Origin: an uncultured Blautia sp.
Lineage (GTDB): Bacteria > Bacillota > Clostridia > Lachnospirales > Lachnospiraceae
DNA: 64,000 nucleotides
NCBI GenBank assembly: GCA_958367245.1
Contig: CATXEA010000009.1
Location: 1 to 64,000 of the forward strand
Direction of reading: 5' to 3'
The position numbers were made by a program, and so were the translations under genes. The notes beneath the pieces are model-generated. The model had not been told where the DNA came from and searched no databases. It worked only from the letters and a program-made list of their open reading frames with translations. Below are positions 16,369-24,866 of the stretch, piece after piece (positions within the stretch are counted from its first letter, which is position 1; each line of letters starts with the position of its first letter).

Positions 16369-16782
16369 TTAATTTTTTGTGTCCGCCGCTGTGTGTTCTT
16401 CTTTGGCGCATTCCTCGCAAAGTCCGTAAAATCTGGCGCTGTAATCAGAAATCTCTCCATTGAAATTCTCTCCGGCAGTTTCCATGATGTTATCAATCTT
16501 CTTGCTGTCCAAATCAATGATCCGATTGCACTTCGTACACATAAAATGGCTGTGCCGTGCAGTTCTTCCATCGTAGCGATCAGCTCCTGCGAAGGATGAG
16601 AGCTTCTTGATTTCGCCGATATCAGTAAGCAGGGATAAATTTCGGTATACCGTGCCAAGACTGATATTGGGATAAATAAGCTTCATATTTTCATAAATTA
16701 CATCCGCAGTAGGATGATCGTTTCTTGTGGAAAGAAATTCTTTGATCGATTCTCGCTGGCGGCTGTATTTCAGTGTTGCCAT
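16369..16782 (-). CDS. perR: Fur-family peroxide regulator, PerR-like
   Basis: The 137-residue protein has the Fur winged helix (HPTADVIYENMKLIYPNISLGTVYRNLSLL). The metal sites follow: DRYDGRTARHSHFMC carries the Asp and the HxH that in Bacillus PerR bind regulatory iron, and CTKC (about 96-99) plus CEEC form the structural zinc site. The Asp in RYDG favours PerR over Fur. PerR represses peroxide-defence genes until its iron-bound His are oxidised. Identical-type boxes precede both this gene and the rubrerythrin gene, implying autoregulation. Fur proper remains possible but less likely. Confidence 0.85.
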   Translation of the reverse strand: MATLKYSRQRESIKEFLSTRNDHPTADVIYENMKLIYPNISLGTVYRNLSLLTDIGEIKKLSSFAGADRYDGRTARHSHFMCTKCNRIIDLDSKKIDNIMETAGENFNGEISDYSARFYGLCEECAKEEHTAADTKN

Positions 16783-16801
16783 GGTTGCCTCCCTTCCTTT
16801 T

Positions 16802-16820
16802 GATAACGATAATCATTACT
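16802..16820. promoter_or_regulatory. Fur/PerR box before the regulator gene
   Basis: GATAACGATAATCATTACT matches the classical GATAATGATAATCATTATC box at 16 of 19 positions, about 20 bases upstream of the perR ATG. Confidence 0.78.
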
Positions 16821-16986
16821 GATATTGGAATTATATAATACTTAACCTGAATTGTCAAGATACTTCGCTGAAAAATATAAAAAAAATTCAGGAATGCTTC
16901 GGAGTTCTCACTGCGGCTCCTTCCGTACTTGCGGATTTTTTTCAAATAAGATAAAATAATTCATAGAAAATAAGGAGGATGAAAGG

Positions 16987-17742
16987 ATGAACAGGGAGGA
17001 AGCAGAGCAGTATTTATATTGCGCCATGTCTATTGGAGAACAGCTTCTCATAAGTGGGGCGGAGGTTGGCAGAGTAGAGGATACAATCTGTCGAATCTGT
17101 AAGGCTTACGGCGCAGAACGTGTGGATGTTTTTTCCATTACATCAAGTATTGTTACGACCATGTACGGGGAGGAATTCGGAGCCTGCACTCAGACAAGGA
17201 GAGTGTCCGGCATGGCAAATGATCTTCATAAGCTTGACTGCCTGAACCAGCTTTCCAGAAAGATATGCGCCCTGTGTCCGGAACCTTCGGAAATAAAGGC
17301 GGATTTGGCTGAAATCATAAATGGTCCGCGATATTCTTTCGGAATGCAGCTTCTGATTTACGGACTGGTTTCAGGTTCGTTTTCTGTATTCTTTGGAGGA
17401 GACTGGAAGGATATGGCTGTTTCGGCTGTAATTGGCGTATTACTGAAATTCCTGGAGGCTTTTGTGAAAAAGGGTGCGGTAAATGGGCTTATTACGGCGT
17501 TGATCTGTTCTACAGCAGGAGGATTTCTGGCGAATCTGGCAGTTCGGGCGGGGCTTGGAAATCATGTGGATTTGATTAGTATAGGAAATATTATGCTTTT
17601 TATTCCGGGGCTTGCGCTTACCAATGCGCTGAGAGATATGTTTTCGGGAGATACGATTACAGGGCTGATAAGGTTTATGGAGTCGATTCTGCTTGCAGTT
17701 ATTATTGCTCTGGGATTTGCAGTTTCGAATTTTTTGTTCTGA
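16987..17742 (+). CDS. Threonine/serine exporter, N-terminal half (ThrE-type)
   Basis: This 251-residue protein has a soluble hydrolase-like front (residues 1-115, with GAEVGRVEDTICRICKAYGAERVDVFSITSSI, the conserved ThrE/YjjP signature). About five membrane helices follow (from YSFGMQLLIYGLVSGSFSVFF to SILLAVIIALGFAVSNFLF). In Corynebacterium ThrE both halves are one chain; many Firmicutes split it into this protein and a small partner, which here begins 24 bases downstream. The role is export of threonine, serine or small peptides across the inner membrane. Ribosome binding site AAGGAGGATGAAAGG. Confidence 0.88.
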   Translation: MNREEAEQYLYCAMSIGEQLLISGAEVGRVEDTICRICKAYGAERVDVFSITSSIVTTMYGEEFGACTQTRRVSGMANDLHKLDCLNQLSRKICALCPEPSEIKADLAEIINGPRYSFGMQLLIYGLVSGSFSVFFGGDWKDMAVSAVIGVLLKFLEAFVKKGAVNGLITALICSTAGGFLANLAVRAGLGNHVDLISIGNIMLFIPGLALTNALRDMFSGDTITGLIRFMESILLAVIIALGFAVSNFLF

Positions 17743-17766
17743 AAATCTGGATTTGGGAGAAAAATT

Positions 17767-18213
17767 ATGCAGGAAATCATTCAATTATTTGCAGCATTTC
17801 TCGGTTCTCTGGGGTTTGCAGTTCTGTTCAATATCAGAGGGGAAAAGCTTGTTTTTGCAGCTCTGGGCGGACTTTTGTCATGGGGCGTGTACCTTGGGGC
17901 GGGATATATTGACAATAACCCGTATTTCTGCGGATTTACTGCCTCTGTACTGCTTACTCTTTATGCAGAATATATGGCTCGTGTACACAAAACGCCGGTT
18001 ACGGTTTTTCTTGTATCCGCCGCAATTCCTCTTATTCCGGGAGCAGGGCTTTACCGCGCTATGAGCAGCCTCATGGAAAGAGACTGGGGGCGTTTTTCAA
18101 ACGAAAGCAGTTATACCCTTTTGTTTGCAGCAAGTATGTCTGCCGGAATCACATTCACTACAATCATCTATCGTATGATAAAAAGATGGTCGTCAAGGCA
18201 GACGCGTATATAA
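17767..18213 (+). CDS. Threonine/serine exporter, C-terminal half (YjjB-like)
   Basis: The 148-residue integral membrane protein has five helices: QLFAAFLGSLGFAVLFNI, then the amphipathic LGGLLSWGVYLGAGY, and VFLVSAAIPLIPGAGLYRAM with the IPGxGLY motif of the ThrE-2 domain. It is the partner of the preceding gene (24-base gap) and is followed by a strong terminator. Together the two restore the ten-helix ThrE topology. Confidence 0.88.
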   Translation: MQEIIQLFAAFLGSLGFAVLFNIRGEKLVFAALGGLLSWGVYLGAGYIDNNPYFCGFTASVLLTLYAEYMARVHKTPVTVFLVSAAIPLIPGAGLYRAMSSLMERDWGRFSNESSYTLLFAASMSAGITFTTIIYRMIKRWSSRQTRI

Positions 18214-18231
18214 TAGTAACATTTTATTTAA

Positions 18232-18278
18232 AAGACCACACAAATCAGGCGTTCTGCCATCCTTGTGTGGTCTTGGTT
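18232..18278 (+). terminator. Terminator after the ThrE pair
   Basis: AAGACCACACAA (18232-18243) pairs perfectly over 12 bases with TTGTGTGGTCTT (18263-18274), followed by GGTTTT. Confidence 0.88.
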
Positions 18279-18578
18279 TTATATAGCCGACAGAGCTATC
18301 TTTTCCAATGCTGTCTTGAACTGTTCGACAGTCATGTTTGCTTTTTCTGCTGCTTTTTCGATAGTCAGAGAACCGTCTCTTACCAAATCAAAAAGCATAA
18401 GAAGTTTCCCTTCTGTACGACCTTCGGCTCTTACACCCTGACTAAGATTACACATATCAAGCACCTCTTTCTCCAGTTCTTCACTCATTTTAATACCAAA
18501 TTCTTCTTCCAGTATCCTGCTTTTGTCTTTACCTGCTCTTGTTGATGAAAACAGAACCTCGTCTATTGTGATTTCATG
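18279..18578 (-). pseudogene. C-terminal remnant of an Rpn-family nuclease (PD-(D/E)XK transposase-like)
   Basis: The open frame runs from an in-frame stop (18579-18581) to 18279. It encodes about 99 residues including LFSSTRAGKDKSRILEEEFG and MCNLSQGVRAEGRTEGK followed by a helical tail with EKAAEKANMTVEQFKTAL. That is the characteristic C-terminus of Rpn recombination-promoting nucleases, common in Lachnospiraceae. Full members are about 300 residues; the nuclease core is missing, and only an internal ATG at 18488 would allow a 69-residue product. Almost certainly dead. Confidence 0.7.
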
Positions 18579-18640
18579 TTAACATAAATCGTCTGCGTTA
18601 TCAAGGCGGCAAAATATCACAACAGCCTTTTATTTTATAT

Positions 18641-18674
18641 TTGTAAGGAAACTGTAAGTTTCATATGTTATTCT
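18641..18674 (+). promoter_or_regulatory. Direct-repeat operator and promoter of the ABC exporter
   Basis: TTGTAAG (18641-18647), four bases, CTGTAAG (18652-18658), then an extended -10 TGTTATTCT (hexamer 18669-18674). The repeat covers the -35 position, as OmpR-type activators require. The same layout with the same distances recurs at 24361-24394. Confidence 0.7.
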
Positions 18675-18697
18675 GGATACAGGAAGGGGGAAACTAA

Positions 18698-21295
18698 ATG
18701 CAGAAAGAATTATGGAAACTGGCAGTTTCGGGAATGAAAAAGAGGAAAAGAAACAGTCTTCTTTTATTTGGCGTACTGGTGATTGCTTTTTCTTTTTCCA
18801 TAGTAGGGCTTTCTCTTGTGGAGAGCATGAACGTATCCAACCGGGAATACAGGTATGACAATTACGGAACGTGGCATACTGCTGTTTTTCAGGGAAAAGA
18901 GGAGGACGCTTCCGTTTACAGAAAAGAAAAGGGCGTAAAATTCGGTATTCTGACCAGTTGTGGAAATCTGAAAACTGGAGCAGGCGTGGGAACAGCAGAC
19001 GATGAACTGCTCAGGATGGGAAGAATCGGACTTCAGCAGGGACGTTTTCCAAAAGAAGCAGGAGAGGCTGCAATGGAGGCAAATGTTCTGAGCAGATTGG
19101 GATACAGCTATGAATTGGGACAGGACATTACTTTGCAGGTCTTTATGGAAGCAGAGGAGACAGAAGGGCTTTCGGAAGAAACGGTTATGACAGAAATGAC
19201 GTTTACCTTGTGTGGAGTGATTCGTTCCTACAGCAATTTATGGCAATCAGAGGGGCATACGCTTCCGGGAGTATTTGTCACAGAACAGGCAGAGAAACAG
19301 ATGATGGAGGACGCAGCAGAGGTATCCGAAAGAGAATTAAAAGAAAAAGAATTAATGTATTTTTTTAAAACGGCAGGCGAACAGGAAGAGACAGCAGAAG
19401 TTATCCGGAGTATAGAAGAGGAGTTAAACAGAAGAGATGGAGGAAGCCGTAAGCTTGTAAATAATACACATGCGTATCAGGAGACAGAGACAGAAGTTTA
19501 TCCTTTTTTATATCTGGGAATCATTTTTGTGACTTCCGGAATTGCAGTTGTTTGTATTTATTCTGCGAGGATCAAAAAGCAGATTCAGCAAATTGCTCTT
19601 TTCAGAAGTATTGGAATTACAAAAAAACAATTAAGGCTAATGATTTTTTATGAAACTATTTGTCTGGCGCTTCCTGCCATTGTGGTGGGATTTTTCTGCG
19701 GTTGTGCAGAAACATGGCTTGCGCTGCGCTTTTTATCCGGAATGAATGAGAAGATTATTATAAAAGTTCCCTATCAGGCTCTTGGTGTTTTATTTTTTCT
19801 GCTGATTCTGGAAATTGTGATTGTTCGTACTTTTGTACTGCAGATTGCGCTCAGGCAGCCCCTTACAGGTAAAATGTCTCTGAACGGCAGAAAAATACGA
19901 AGGAATAGAAGGCTGCATCAGATTTTGTATGCCGGTTTATCTGTTGTTATTTGCACAGTCAGCTTTTTTACGGTATTTCAGGCAATACAGGTATATGAGA
20001 TAAAAAAATCAAGACAGAGGATGCCGGACTATAGATTTCACTCTTTTTCGTGGGAAGACAACAAAACATCCGAACAGGATTTAAGAGAGGTTCAGGAAAT
20101 TCCGGGGATTCGGGAGCTGCACGGATGGGGGAATATACAGGTAAATATAAAATTTCCGGATATGGAAACATGCGAATTGAATAAAGAACTAAAATCAAAT
20201 ACGTCATTTTTGACAGCTCAGGATGAAGAAGGAATTACTTGCAGCTTATATGGAATCAGGGAAGCTGACTGGGACTATTATCTGGATTTCGAGGAACTTT
20301 CCATAGACAGGGAGGCTTTTCGAAAAGGAGAGGAAAGCATTGTTCTATTTTCTGTAAATACATATGGAGAAGTAGCAGTAAACGGGAAAACCTACAAGGA
20401 TGTGGGAATCGCAAAAGGCGACGCCGTTCAATGTGATATTTATGGGACATCATTAAAAAAGGACAGCGCAGGGAATGTATATCCCGGAGATATGGCGGAA
20501 AAAATGTTTACCTTTCAGACAAAGGTGGGAGAGGTGGCAAAAATTGTAGACCAAGATCTGACAAATCCACTGCAGTTTTTTGCCACAGTTCCATATACCA
20601 TTCTATGTTCCTCAGACGCTCTGGCCGGCATTTTAGAGGAAATTCCGGAAGGAAATTTCGTTCATCCGTATGAGACAGGGAAAGAATTCGGATATTCACA
20701 GGGAGAAATGTATGCTTCGGAAAATGCAGGATTTTTATCTACAGATGTAATTGTGGCAGATATTTTTGGGGAAAATCATGTCCCTGTTGAAAGTGTAAGG
20801 GAAGAAAATGCCGTGATACGGCAGGAACTTCAAAATAAACTCATTCTCTACACAGCAGGAGGAGGTACTGTAATCCTCATTGCCTTTCTTATGCTCTGGA
20901 ATATGCTGGCGCTGGCGGCAGAAGATGAAAAAAGAAAAACAGGAATCCTGATGGCAATAGGATTATCAGAGAGACAGATTCAGAAGCGTATTTTAACAGA
21001 AGCTCTTGTGTTGGGAGCGTTTTCTGCTCTGGCAGGCATTCTCTTATTTGGGGGATATCTGTATTTGTATTCATGGATGGCGTTCCGTTCAGAAATGGCT
21101 CTGTATCAGGAGTCAATGAGATCAATCCCGGATATCTTCCTGTCACAAATAGAAGGGTATCGTGTGGTCGGACTGCGCTTTTGGCATTTACTGTTCCTTG
21201 GTCTGTTATCCGGCGGAAGTGTTGCGCTTGTTTATTACAGGACGAAAATGATACTGCAAAAAGCAGACGTATCCAGATTACTCAGGGAGGAATAG
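18698..21295 (+). CDS. FtsX-type ABC transporter permease
   Basis: This 865-residue membrane protein has one N-terminal helix (about 20-42), a large extracellular domain and three helices near residues 265-390 with the FtsX motif (SGIAVVCIYSARIKKQIQQIALFRSIGITKKQLR). A further helix starts about 405 (LHQILYAGLSVVICTVSFF). A second extracellular domain precedes three more FtsX helices near the C-terminus (AEDEKRKTGILMAIGLSERQIQKR). This is the layout of MacB/Vex/BceB-like exporters used for antimicrobial peptide resistance or lipoprotein release. Its ATPase starts 4 bases after its stop. A two-component system lies tail-to-tail beyond. Substrate unknown; peptide export or sensing is the best guess. 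Confidence 0.88.
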   Translation: MQKELWKLAVSGMKKRKRNSLLLFGVLVIAFSFSIVGLSLVESMNVSNREYRYDNYGTWHTAVFQGKEEDASVYRKEKGVKFGILTSCGNLKTGAGVGTADDELLRMGRIGLQQGRFPKEAGEAAMEANVLSRLGYSYELGQDITLQVFMEAEETEGLSEETVMTEMTFTLCGVIRSYSNLWQSEGHTLPGVFVTEQAEKQMMEDAAEVSERELKEKELMYFFKTAGEQEETAEVIRSIEEELNRRDGGSRKLVNNTHAYQETETEVYPFLYLGIIFVTSGIAVVCIYSARIKKQIQQIALFRSIGITKKQLRLMIFYETICLALPAIVVGFFCGCAETWLALRFLSGMNEKIIIKVPYQALGVLFFLLILEIVIVRTFVLQIALRQPLTGKMSLNGRKIRRNRRLHQILYAGLSVVICTVSFFTVFQAIQVYEIKKSRQRMPDYRFHSFSWEDNKTSEQDLREVQEIPGIRELHGWGNIQVNIKFPDMETCELNKELKSNTSFLTAQDEEGITCSLYGIREADWDYYLDFEELSIDREAFRKGEESIVLFSVNTYGEVAVNGKTYKDVGIAKGDAVQCDIYGTSLKKDSAGNVYPGDMAEKMFTFQTKVGEVAKIVDQDLTNPLQFFATVPYTILCSSDALAGILEEIPEGNFVHPYETGKEFGYSQGEMYASENAGFLSTDVIVADIFGENHVPVESVREENAVIRQELQNKLILYTAGGGTVILIAFLMLWNMLALAAEDEKRKTGILMAIGLSERQIQKRILTEALVLGAFSALAGILLFGGYLYLYSWMAFRSEMALYQESMRSIPDIFLSQIEGYRVVGLRFWHLLFLGLLSGGSVALVYYRTKMILQKADVSRLLREE

Positions 21296-21299
21296 AATT

Positions 21300-21980
21300 A
21301 TGGGAATTGTGTTAGAGGCAAAAGGGCTGACGAAAAGTTACCAGTCAGGAAAGCAGAAAATAAAGGTGCTTAAAAATATAGATGTTGTATTCGAGGAGGG
21401 GCTTTTTTATGCGATCACAGGAAGAAGCGGTTCCGGAAAATCTACACTCCTGCATATTCTGTCAGGTCTGGAAAAGCCGGATACAGGAAGCATCTTAATG
21501 AAGGGAAAGAAACTGGAAAGTTATTGCTCACAGGAAATGGCAGAGTTTCGGCGGCGTCATATGGGATTTATCTTTCAGCAGTTTAATCTGCTGGAAGAGT
21601 ATGATGTGAAAACAAATATCTGTATGCCGCTAAAGCTGGATCGCAAAAGAGAAGACAGTATTTTTTTTAAAGAAATAACAGAACATCTTGGCATAGACAA
21701 AATTTTAAAGAAATATCCGGATGAGCTGTCAGGCGGAGAACAGCAGAGAGTGGCGATTGCCCGTTCTCTCATTGCAAAGCCGGAAATCCTGTTTGCAGAT
21801 GAGCCAACGGGGAATCTTGATAAAAAAACAGCGGATGAGACTCTGGAGCTGCTTCTTGAATGTTCATACAGGTACGGCCAGACGCTCATACTGGTAACTC
21901 ACGATATGGAAATCGCAGAGCGCGCAGATGAAATATTGAAAATAGAGGATGGAAGAATCTGTGAAACACAGTTTCAGTGA
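21300..21980 (+). CDS. ABC transporter ATP-binding protein (partner of the FtsX-type permease)
   Basis: The 226-residue ATPase is of the MacB/LolD type: Walker A GRSGSGKST, Q-loop IFQQFNLL, signature LSGGEQQR, Walker B ILFADEPTGNLD, and the switch His in LVTHD. It starts 4 bases after the permease stop. Its stop overlaps the convergent histidine kinase stop in the 7-base palindrome TCAGTGA (21974-21980), with no terminator between them. It is a clear paralogue of the second ATPase at 23600 (shared EYDVKTNIC). Confidence 0.93.
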   Translation: MGIVLEAKGLTKSYQSGKQKIKVLKNIDVVFEEGLFYAITGRSGSGKSTLLHILSGLEKPDTGSILMKGKKLESYCSQEMAEFRRRHMGFIFQQFNLLEEYDVKTNICMPLKLDRKREDSIFFKEITEHLGIDKILKKYPDELSGGEQQRVAIARSLIAKPEILFADEPTGNLDKKTADETLELLLECSYRYGQTLILVTHDMEIAERADEILKIEDGRICETQFQ

Positions 21981-22873
21981 TATATTTTTCCATCCAGAAA
22001 AAGCGGAAGAGAAAGAAGGAAGCTACTTCCTTTTTCCGGAAGATTTCTGGCAGAGAGTGTTCCGTGATGGGCTTTTACGATATCCTGCGCCATAGAAAGG
22101 CCGATGCCATATCCGGATTTACTGATATTGCCGCGGTGAAAACGAAGAAAAATGAGGGGGAGTTCCTGAATAGGAATTCCCTTTCCGCTGTCTGAAATTG
22201 TCAGAAGCACATTCCTGTCGGATTCTTCAAGAGTTACCTGTACAGAGGTTCCTGAGGGGGTATGCTCGATTGCATTTTTCAGAAGGTTTTCAATTGCCTG
22301 TGAGAGCCAGAATGAATCTGCACTGATCATACACTGAGCAGGAAGCTGACACTTAAAAGAAACCTTCTTTTTTTCAGCAATGGAAGTAAGAGAATGGATG
22401 CAGCGCTGTATACAGTCCGGGTAGTTAAAGGTTGTGAAATCCATATTTATTTTGCCGGAAGCAAGCTGACTGGATTTCAAAACACGCTCAATTTCCGCAG
22501 TCAGCCGTTCCAGAGAAGCCTGACTTTTGGTAAGATCTGAAGAGGATGATTTTGTCTGAGCAAGGTCAAGGCGAATCTGAAGAACTGTAAGCGCCGTTTT
22601 AATCTGGTGTGCCATATTTTCAATAAACTGCGTCATTTCTGTTTCGCGTTTGTGGCTGAATTGCTTTTCGTAGAGAAGCTGCTCTTCTAATTTTCGTATT
22701 TGATTTGTAAGGTTGTAAAGCAGACCTTCTTTCAAGGTTTCAGGATGTGACTCCTGATATAGAAGAAAATGATTTATTTCTTCTGTGAGTTTTTGTATTT
22801 GTTTATGAAGATAAAAAATATAGCCTGTGAGAAGCAAAAACAGGATGCTTAGTATGAGAGTAAACAGCAGCAT
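21974..22873 (-). CDS. Sensor histidine kinase
   Basis: The 299-residue kinase has a single hydrophobic segment at its N-terminus (residues 3-22) and no extracellular sensor domain. A coiled-coil linker follows, then the H-box FIENMAHQIKTALTVLQ (phospho-His about residue 93), N-box AIENLLKNAIEHT, and G-boxes SDSGKGIP and GYGIGLSMA. Kinases this poor in extracellular sequence usually read the state of a neighbouring ABC transporter (as for BceS/VncS). Its neighbour, an FtsX-type permease with large outside domains, fits. It is 21 bases downstream of the response regulator, in the same operon. Confidence 0.92.
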   Translation of the reverse strand: MLLFTLILSILFLLLTGYIFYLHKQIQKLTEEINHFLLYQESHPETLKEGLLYNLTNQIRKLEEQLLYEKQFSHKRETEMTQFIENMAHQIKTALTVLQIRLDLAQTKSSSSDLTKSQASLERLTAEIERVLKSSQLASGKINMDFTTFNYPDCIQRCIHSLTSIAEKKKVSFKCQLPAQCMISADSFWLSQAIENLLKNAIEHTPSGTSVQVTLEESDRNVLLTISDSGKGIPIQELPLIFLRFHRGNISKSGYGIGLSMAQDIVKAHHGTLSARNLPEKGSSFLLSLPLFLDGKIYH

Positions 22874-22894
22874 AGTAATAAGACCTTTCTGATT

Positions 22895-23578
22895 CTATTT
22901 CTTTAAAGGAACAGTCCAGCGGTATCCAAGTCCGCGCACTGTCTGAATATAAGGCGTTCCCTGCCATTCGCCCAGCTTTTCACGAAGGCGGCTGATATTT
23001 ACATTGAGCGTATTGGAGTCTACATAAGCATTGTATTTGTCCCAGACCTGATAAAATAAATGTTCCCGGGTTACTGTGGAAAGCGCCTGTTCCATCAGGC
23101 AGCAGGCGAGGCGGAGCTCAGTGAGGGTCAGTTCCAATGGAAGATTGCAGCGGCTGAACTGTCGGCTGCGTTTATCGTAAACGATATCTCCGCTTTTCAG
23201 CAGAAAACTGTCTGAAGAAACCGTTCGCTTCAGTAAAGCCTGAACCCGCGCAAGCAGTTCACGTATGCGAAAAGGCTTTGTCACATAATCGTCTCCTCCT
23301 GATGAAAAGCCCTGAATGATTTCTGATTCACTGCTGCATCCGGTAAGAAACAGAACAGGGATATCGTAGGCAGTCCGTATTTCCCGGCACAGGGCATAGC
23401 CGTTTTCACTTCCAAGATGAACATCAAGGATAACAAGGTTTATATCTGAAGTGCGGAGCAGCTTCATAGTCTGGGAAAGGGAGGAGGAATAATAGGTTTC
23501 ATATCCGGACTCCCTGAGAAAATCCGAGAGAGCTTCTGCAAGATTTTCATCGTCCTCGATAATTAAGATATTTGACAT
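22895..23578 (-). CDS. OmpR-family response regulator
   Basis: This 227-residue regulator has a receiver domain with the acidic pair in IIEDDENL, the phospho-Asp in LVILDVHLG (about residue 53), TG...Lys in DDYVTKPF. The winged-helix domain ends with NTLNVNISRLREKLG and TVRGLGYRW, typical of OmpR/VncR types. It is transcribed with the downstream kinase and the upstream ATPase at 23600. The direct repeats YTGTAAG with an 11-base period found before two promoters here are the kind of site an OmpR dimer binds; assigning them to this regulator is inference. Confidence 0.93.
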   Translation of the reverse strand: MSNILIIEDDENLAEALSDFLRESGYETYYSSSLSQTMKLLRTSDINLVILDVHLGSENGYALCREIRTAYDIPVLFLTGCSSESEIIQGFSSGGDDYVTKPFRIRELLARVQALLKRTVSSDSFLLKSGDIVYDKRSRQFSRCNLPLELTLTELRLACCLMEQALSTVTREHLFYQVWDKYNAYVDSNTLNVNISRLREKLGEWQGTPYIQTVRGLGYRWTVPLKK

Positions 23579-23599
23579 AGGAGCGCTCCTTTCGGTTAT

Positions 23600-24265
23600 T
23601 TATAAGATACATCCGTTTTCCAGATGAAAAATATGGTCTGTTTTTCTGGCAAGGTTCAAATCGTGTGTGGCAAGGAATAAGGTCTGCCCGAATTTTCGCA
23701 TACAGAGAAATAGAAGTTCTGTCGTTTCTTTGGAGGTCTGTTCATCAAGGTTTCCGGTAGGCTCGTCTGCAAAAATAATCTGAGGCTTTGCAATCAGGGA
23801 ACGGGCAATTGCCACTCGTTGCTGTTCGCCTCCGGAAAGCTCTTTGGGAAAACGGTGGAGAACGTCTGTCAGACCAAGTGTATCTGTGAGCTCCTGCAGG
23901 AAACAGGAATCCGGTCGGATTCCATCCAGAAGAAGAGGAAGGCAGATATTTGTTTTGACATCGTATTCATCCAGAAGATTAAACTGCTGAAAAATAAATC
24001 CCATATGTCTTCTGCGGAAAACAGCTTTTTTTTCATCAGAATAATCTCCAATATTCTGTCCGTTTAAAAAGACAGCGCCGCTGTCCGGGGTATCAAGTCC
24101 GCTTAATATATGAAGGAGTGTGGACTTTCCGGAACCGCTTCTTCCGATAAGGGAATAAGACAGACCTTTCTCCAGAGAAAGGCTGACTCCTTTTAAAACA
24201 GGGTAAGTTCCGGAGGAGAGGGGGTAGGACTTTGTAATGTTTTGGGCAGTCAGAATATTGGACAT
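23600..24265 (-). CDS. Second ABC ATP-binding protein, no permease attached
   Basis: I start at ATG 24265 (MSNILTAQNITKSYP, 221 residues), where the ABC domain begins; a longer reading adds 24 non-conserved residues. It has Walker A GRSGSGKST, Q-loop FIFQQFNLLDEYDVKTNIC, signature LSGGEQQR, Walker B IIFADEPTGNLD and switch ATHD. The protein is a close paralogue of the ATPase at 21300 but lies at the head of the kinase/regulator operon. No permease of its own is in the window. It may share the permease at 18698 or power one encoded elsewhere. The gap to the regulator is 21 bases. Confidence 0.9.
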   Translation of the reverse strand: MSNILTAQNITKSYPLSSGTYPVLKGVSLSLEKGLSYSLIGRSGSGKSTLLHILSGLDTPDSGAVFLNGQNIGDYSDEKKAVFRRRHMGFIFQQFNLLDEYDVKTNICLPLLLDGIRPDSCFLQELTDTLGLTDVLHRFPKELSGGEQQRVAIARSLIAKPQIIFADEPTGNLDEQTSKETTELLFLCMRKFGQTLFLATHDLNLARKTDHIFHLENGCIL

Positions 24266-24308
24266 AATCGTAATAATGCTCCTTATAAGAAAATGTTTTC
24301 TGGTATTT

Positions 24309-24337
24309 ATTATAGGGAATTTATATTGGAAAAGCAA
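24309..24337 (-). promoter_or_regulatory. Sigma-A promoter of the ATPase-regulator-kinase operon
   Basis: On the minus strand TTGCTT (24332-24337), a 17-base spacer and TATAAT (24309-24314) lie about 45 bases before the ATPase start. It lacks the direct repeats, so this operon is probably expressed constitutively. Confidence 0.7.
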
Positions 24338-24360
24338 GGAAATATGGGAGGATGACGGAA

Positions 24361-24394
24361 TTGTAAGATGATTGTAAGGTTGGAATGTTACAAT
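24361..24394 (+). promoter_or_regulatory. Direct-repeat operator and promoter of the small secreted protein gene
   Basis: TTGTAAG (24361-24367), four bases, TTGTAAG (24372-24378), then an extended -10 TGTTACAAT (hexamer 24389-24394). First repeat to -10 is 28 bases, exactly as at the ABC exporter promoter (18641 to 18669). Confidence 0.7.
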
Positions 24395-24426
24395 GTAAGT
24401 ATCAAATAAACAGGGAGGTGTCCGGT

Positions 24427-24735
24427 ATGAGGAAAAAGTTATTGGTTATAGCAGCAAGTGCCTGTCTGGCTTTAAATTCCTGTTCAGTAATAATAGTAGC
24501 AGGAGCGCAGCAGTGTGGAAACTGCGGCAAAATGACGTTACATAATTATACAACCTATGATGAGTGGTTTTTGACAGGACAGCAAAGGGATAAAAAACAG
24601 TGGAATTTGTCAGATGATATATACGAAAGAACTATTATGAAGAGAAATGTTATAAAGGGGTACAGATGCTTCGGCTGTGGATACGATTATATTGACTCAA
24701 TTTCTACAGAATCAAAAGTTGTTTCTAAACATTAA
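24427..24735 (+). CDS. Small secreted protein with two CxxC pairs, unknown function
   Basis: ATG 24427 follows GGGAGGTGTCCGGT; 102 residues. Residues 1-26 look like a signal peptide (basic MRKK, hydrophobic core, cleavage near VAGA-QQ). The mature part begins CGNCG and ends with CFGCGYDYID, two CxxC pairs about 70 residues apart that could bind zinc or form disulfides in a ribbon-like fold. I do not recognise the family. Its promoter carries the same operator as the ABC exporter, which ties it to that two-component system. It could be a substrate, a signal or a companion of the exporter. Confidence 0.65.
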   Translation: MRKKLLVIAASACLALNSCSVIIVAGAQQCGNCGKMTLHNYTTYDEWFLTGQQRDKKQWNLSDDIYERTIMKRNVIKGYRCFGCGYDYIDSISTESKVVSKH

Positions 24736-24866
24736 AAAATGGTAGTGAGACTTGACACGACTTGAAGAGGAGGGGGAGAAAGAAAATGAAGTAGCATATA
24801 ATGAAATTTATGGTTTGATATAATGAAAATATTATTGTGAAAAATATTCAGAAAGGAATGTCGATT

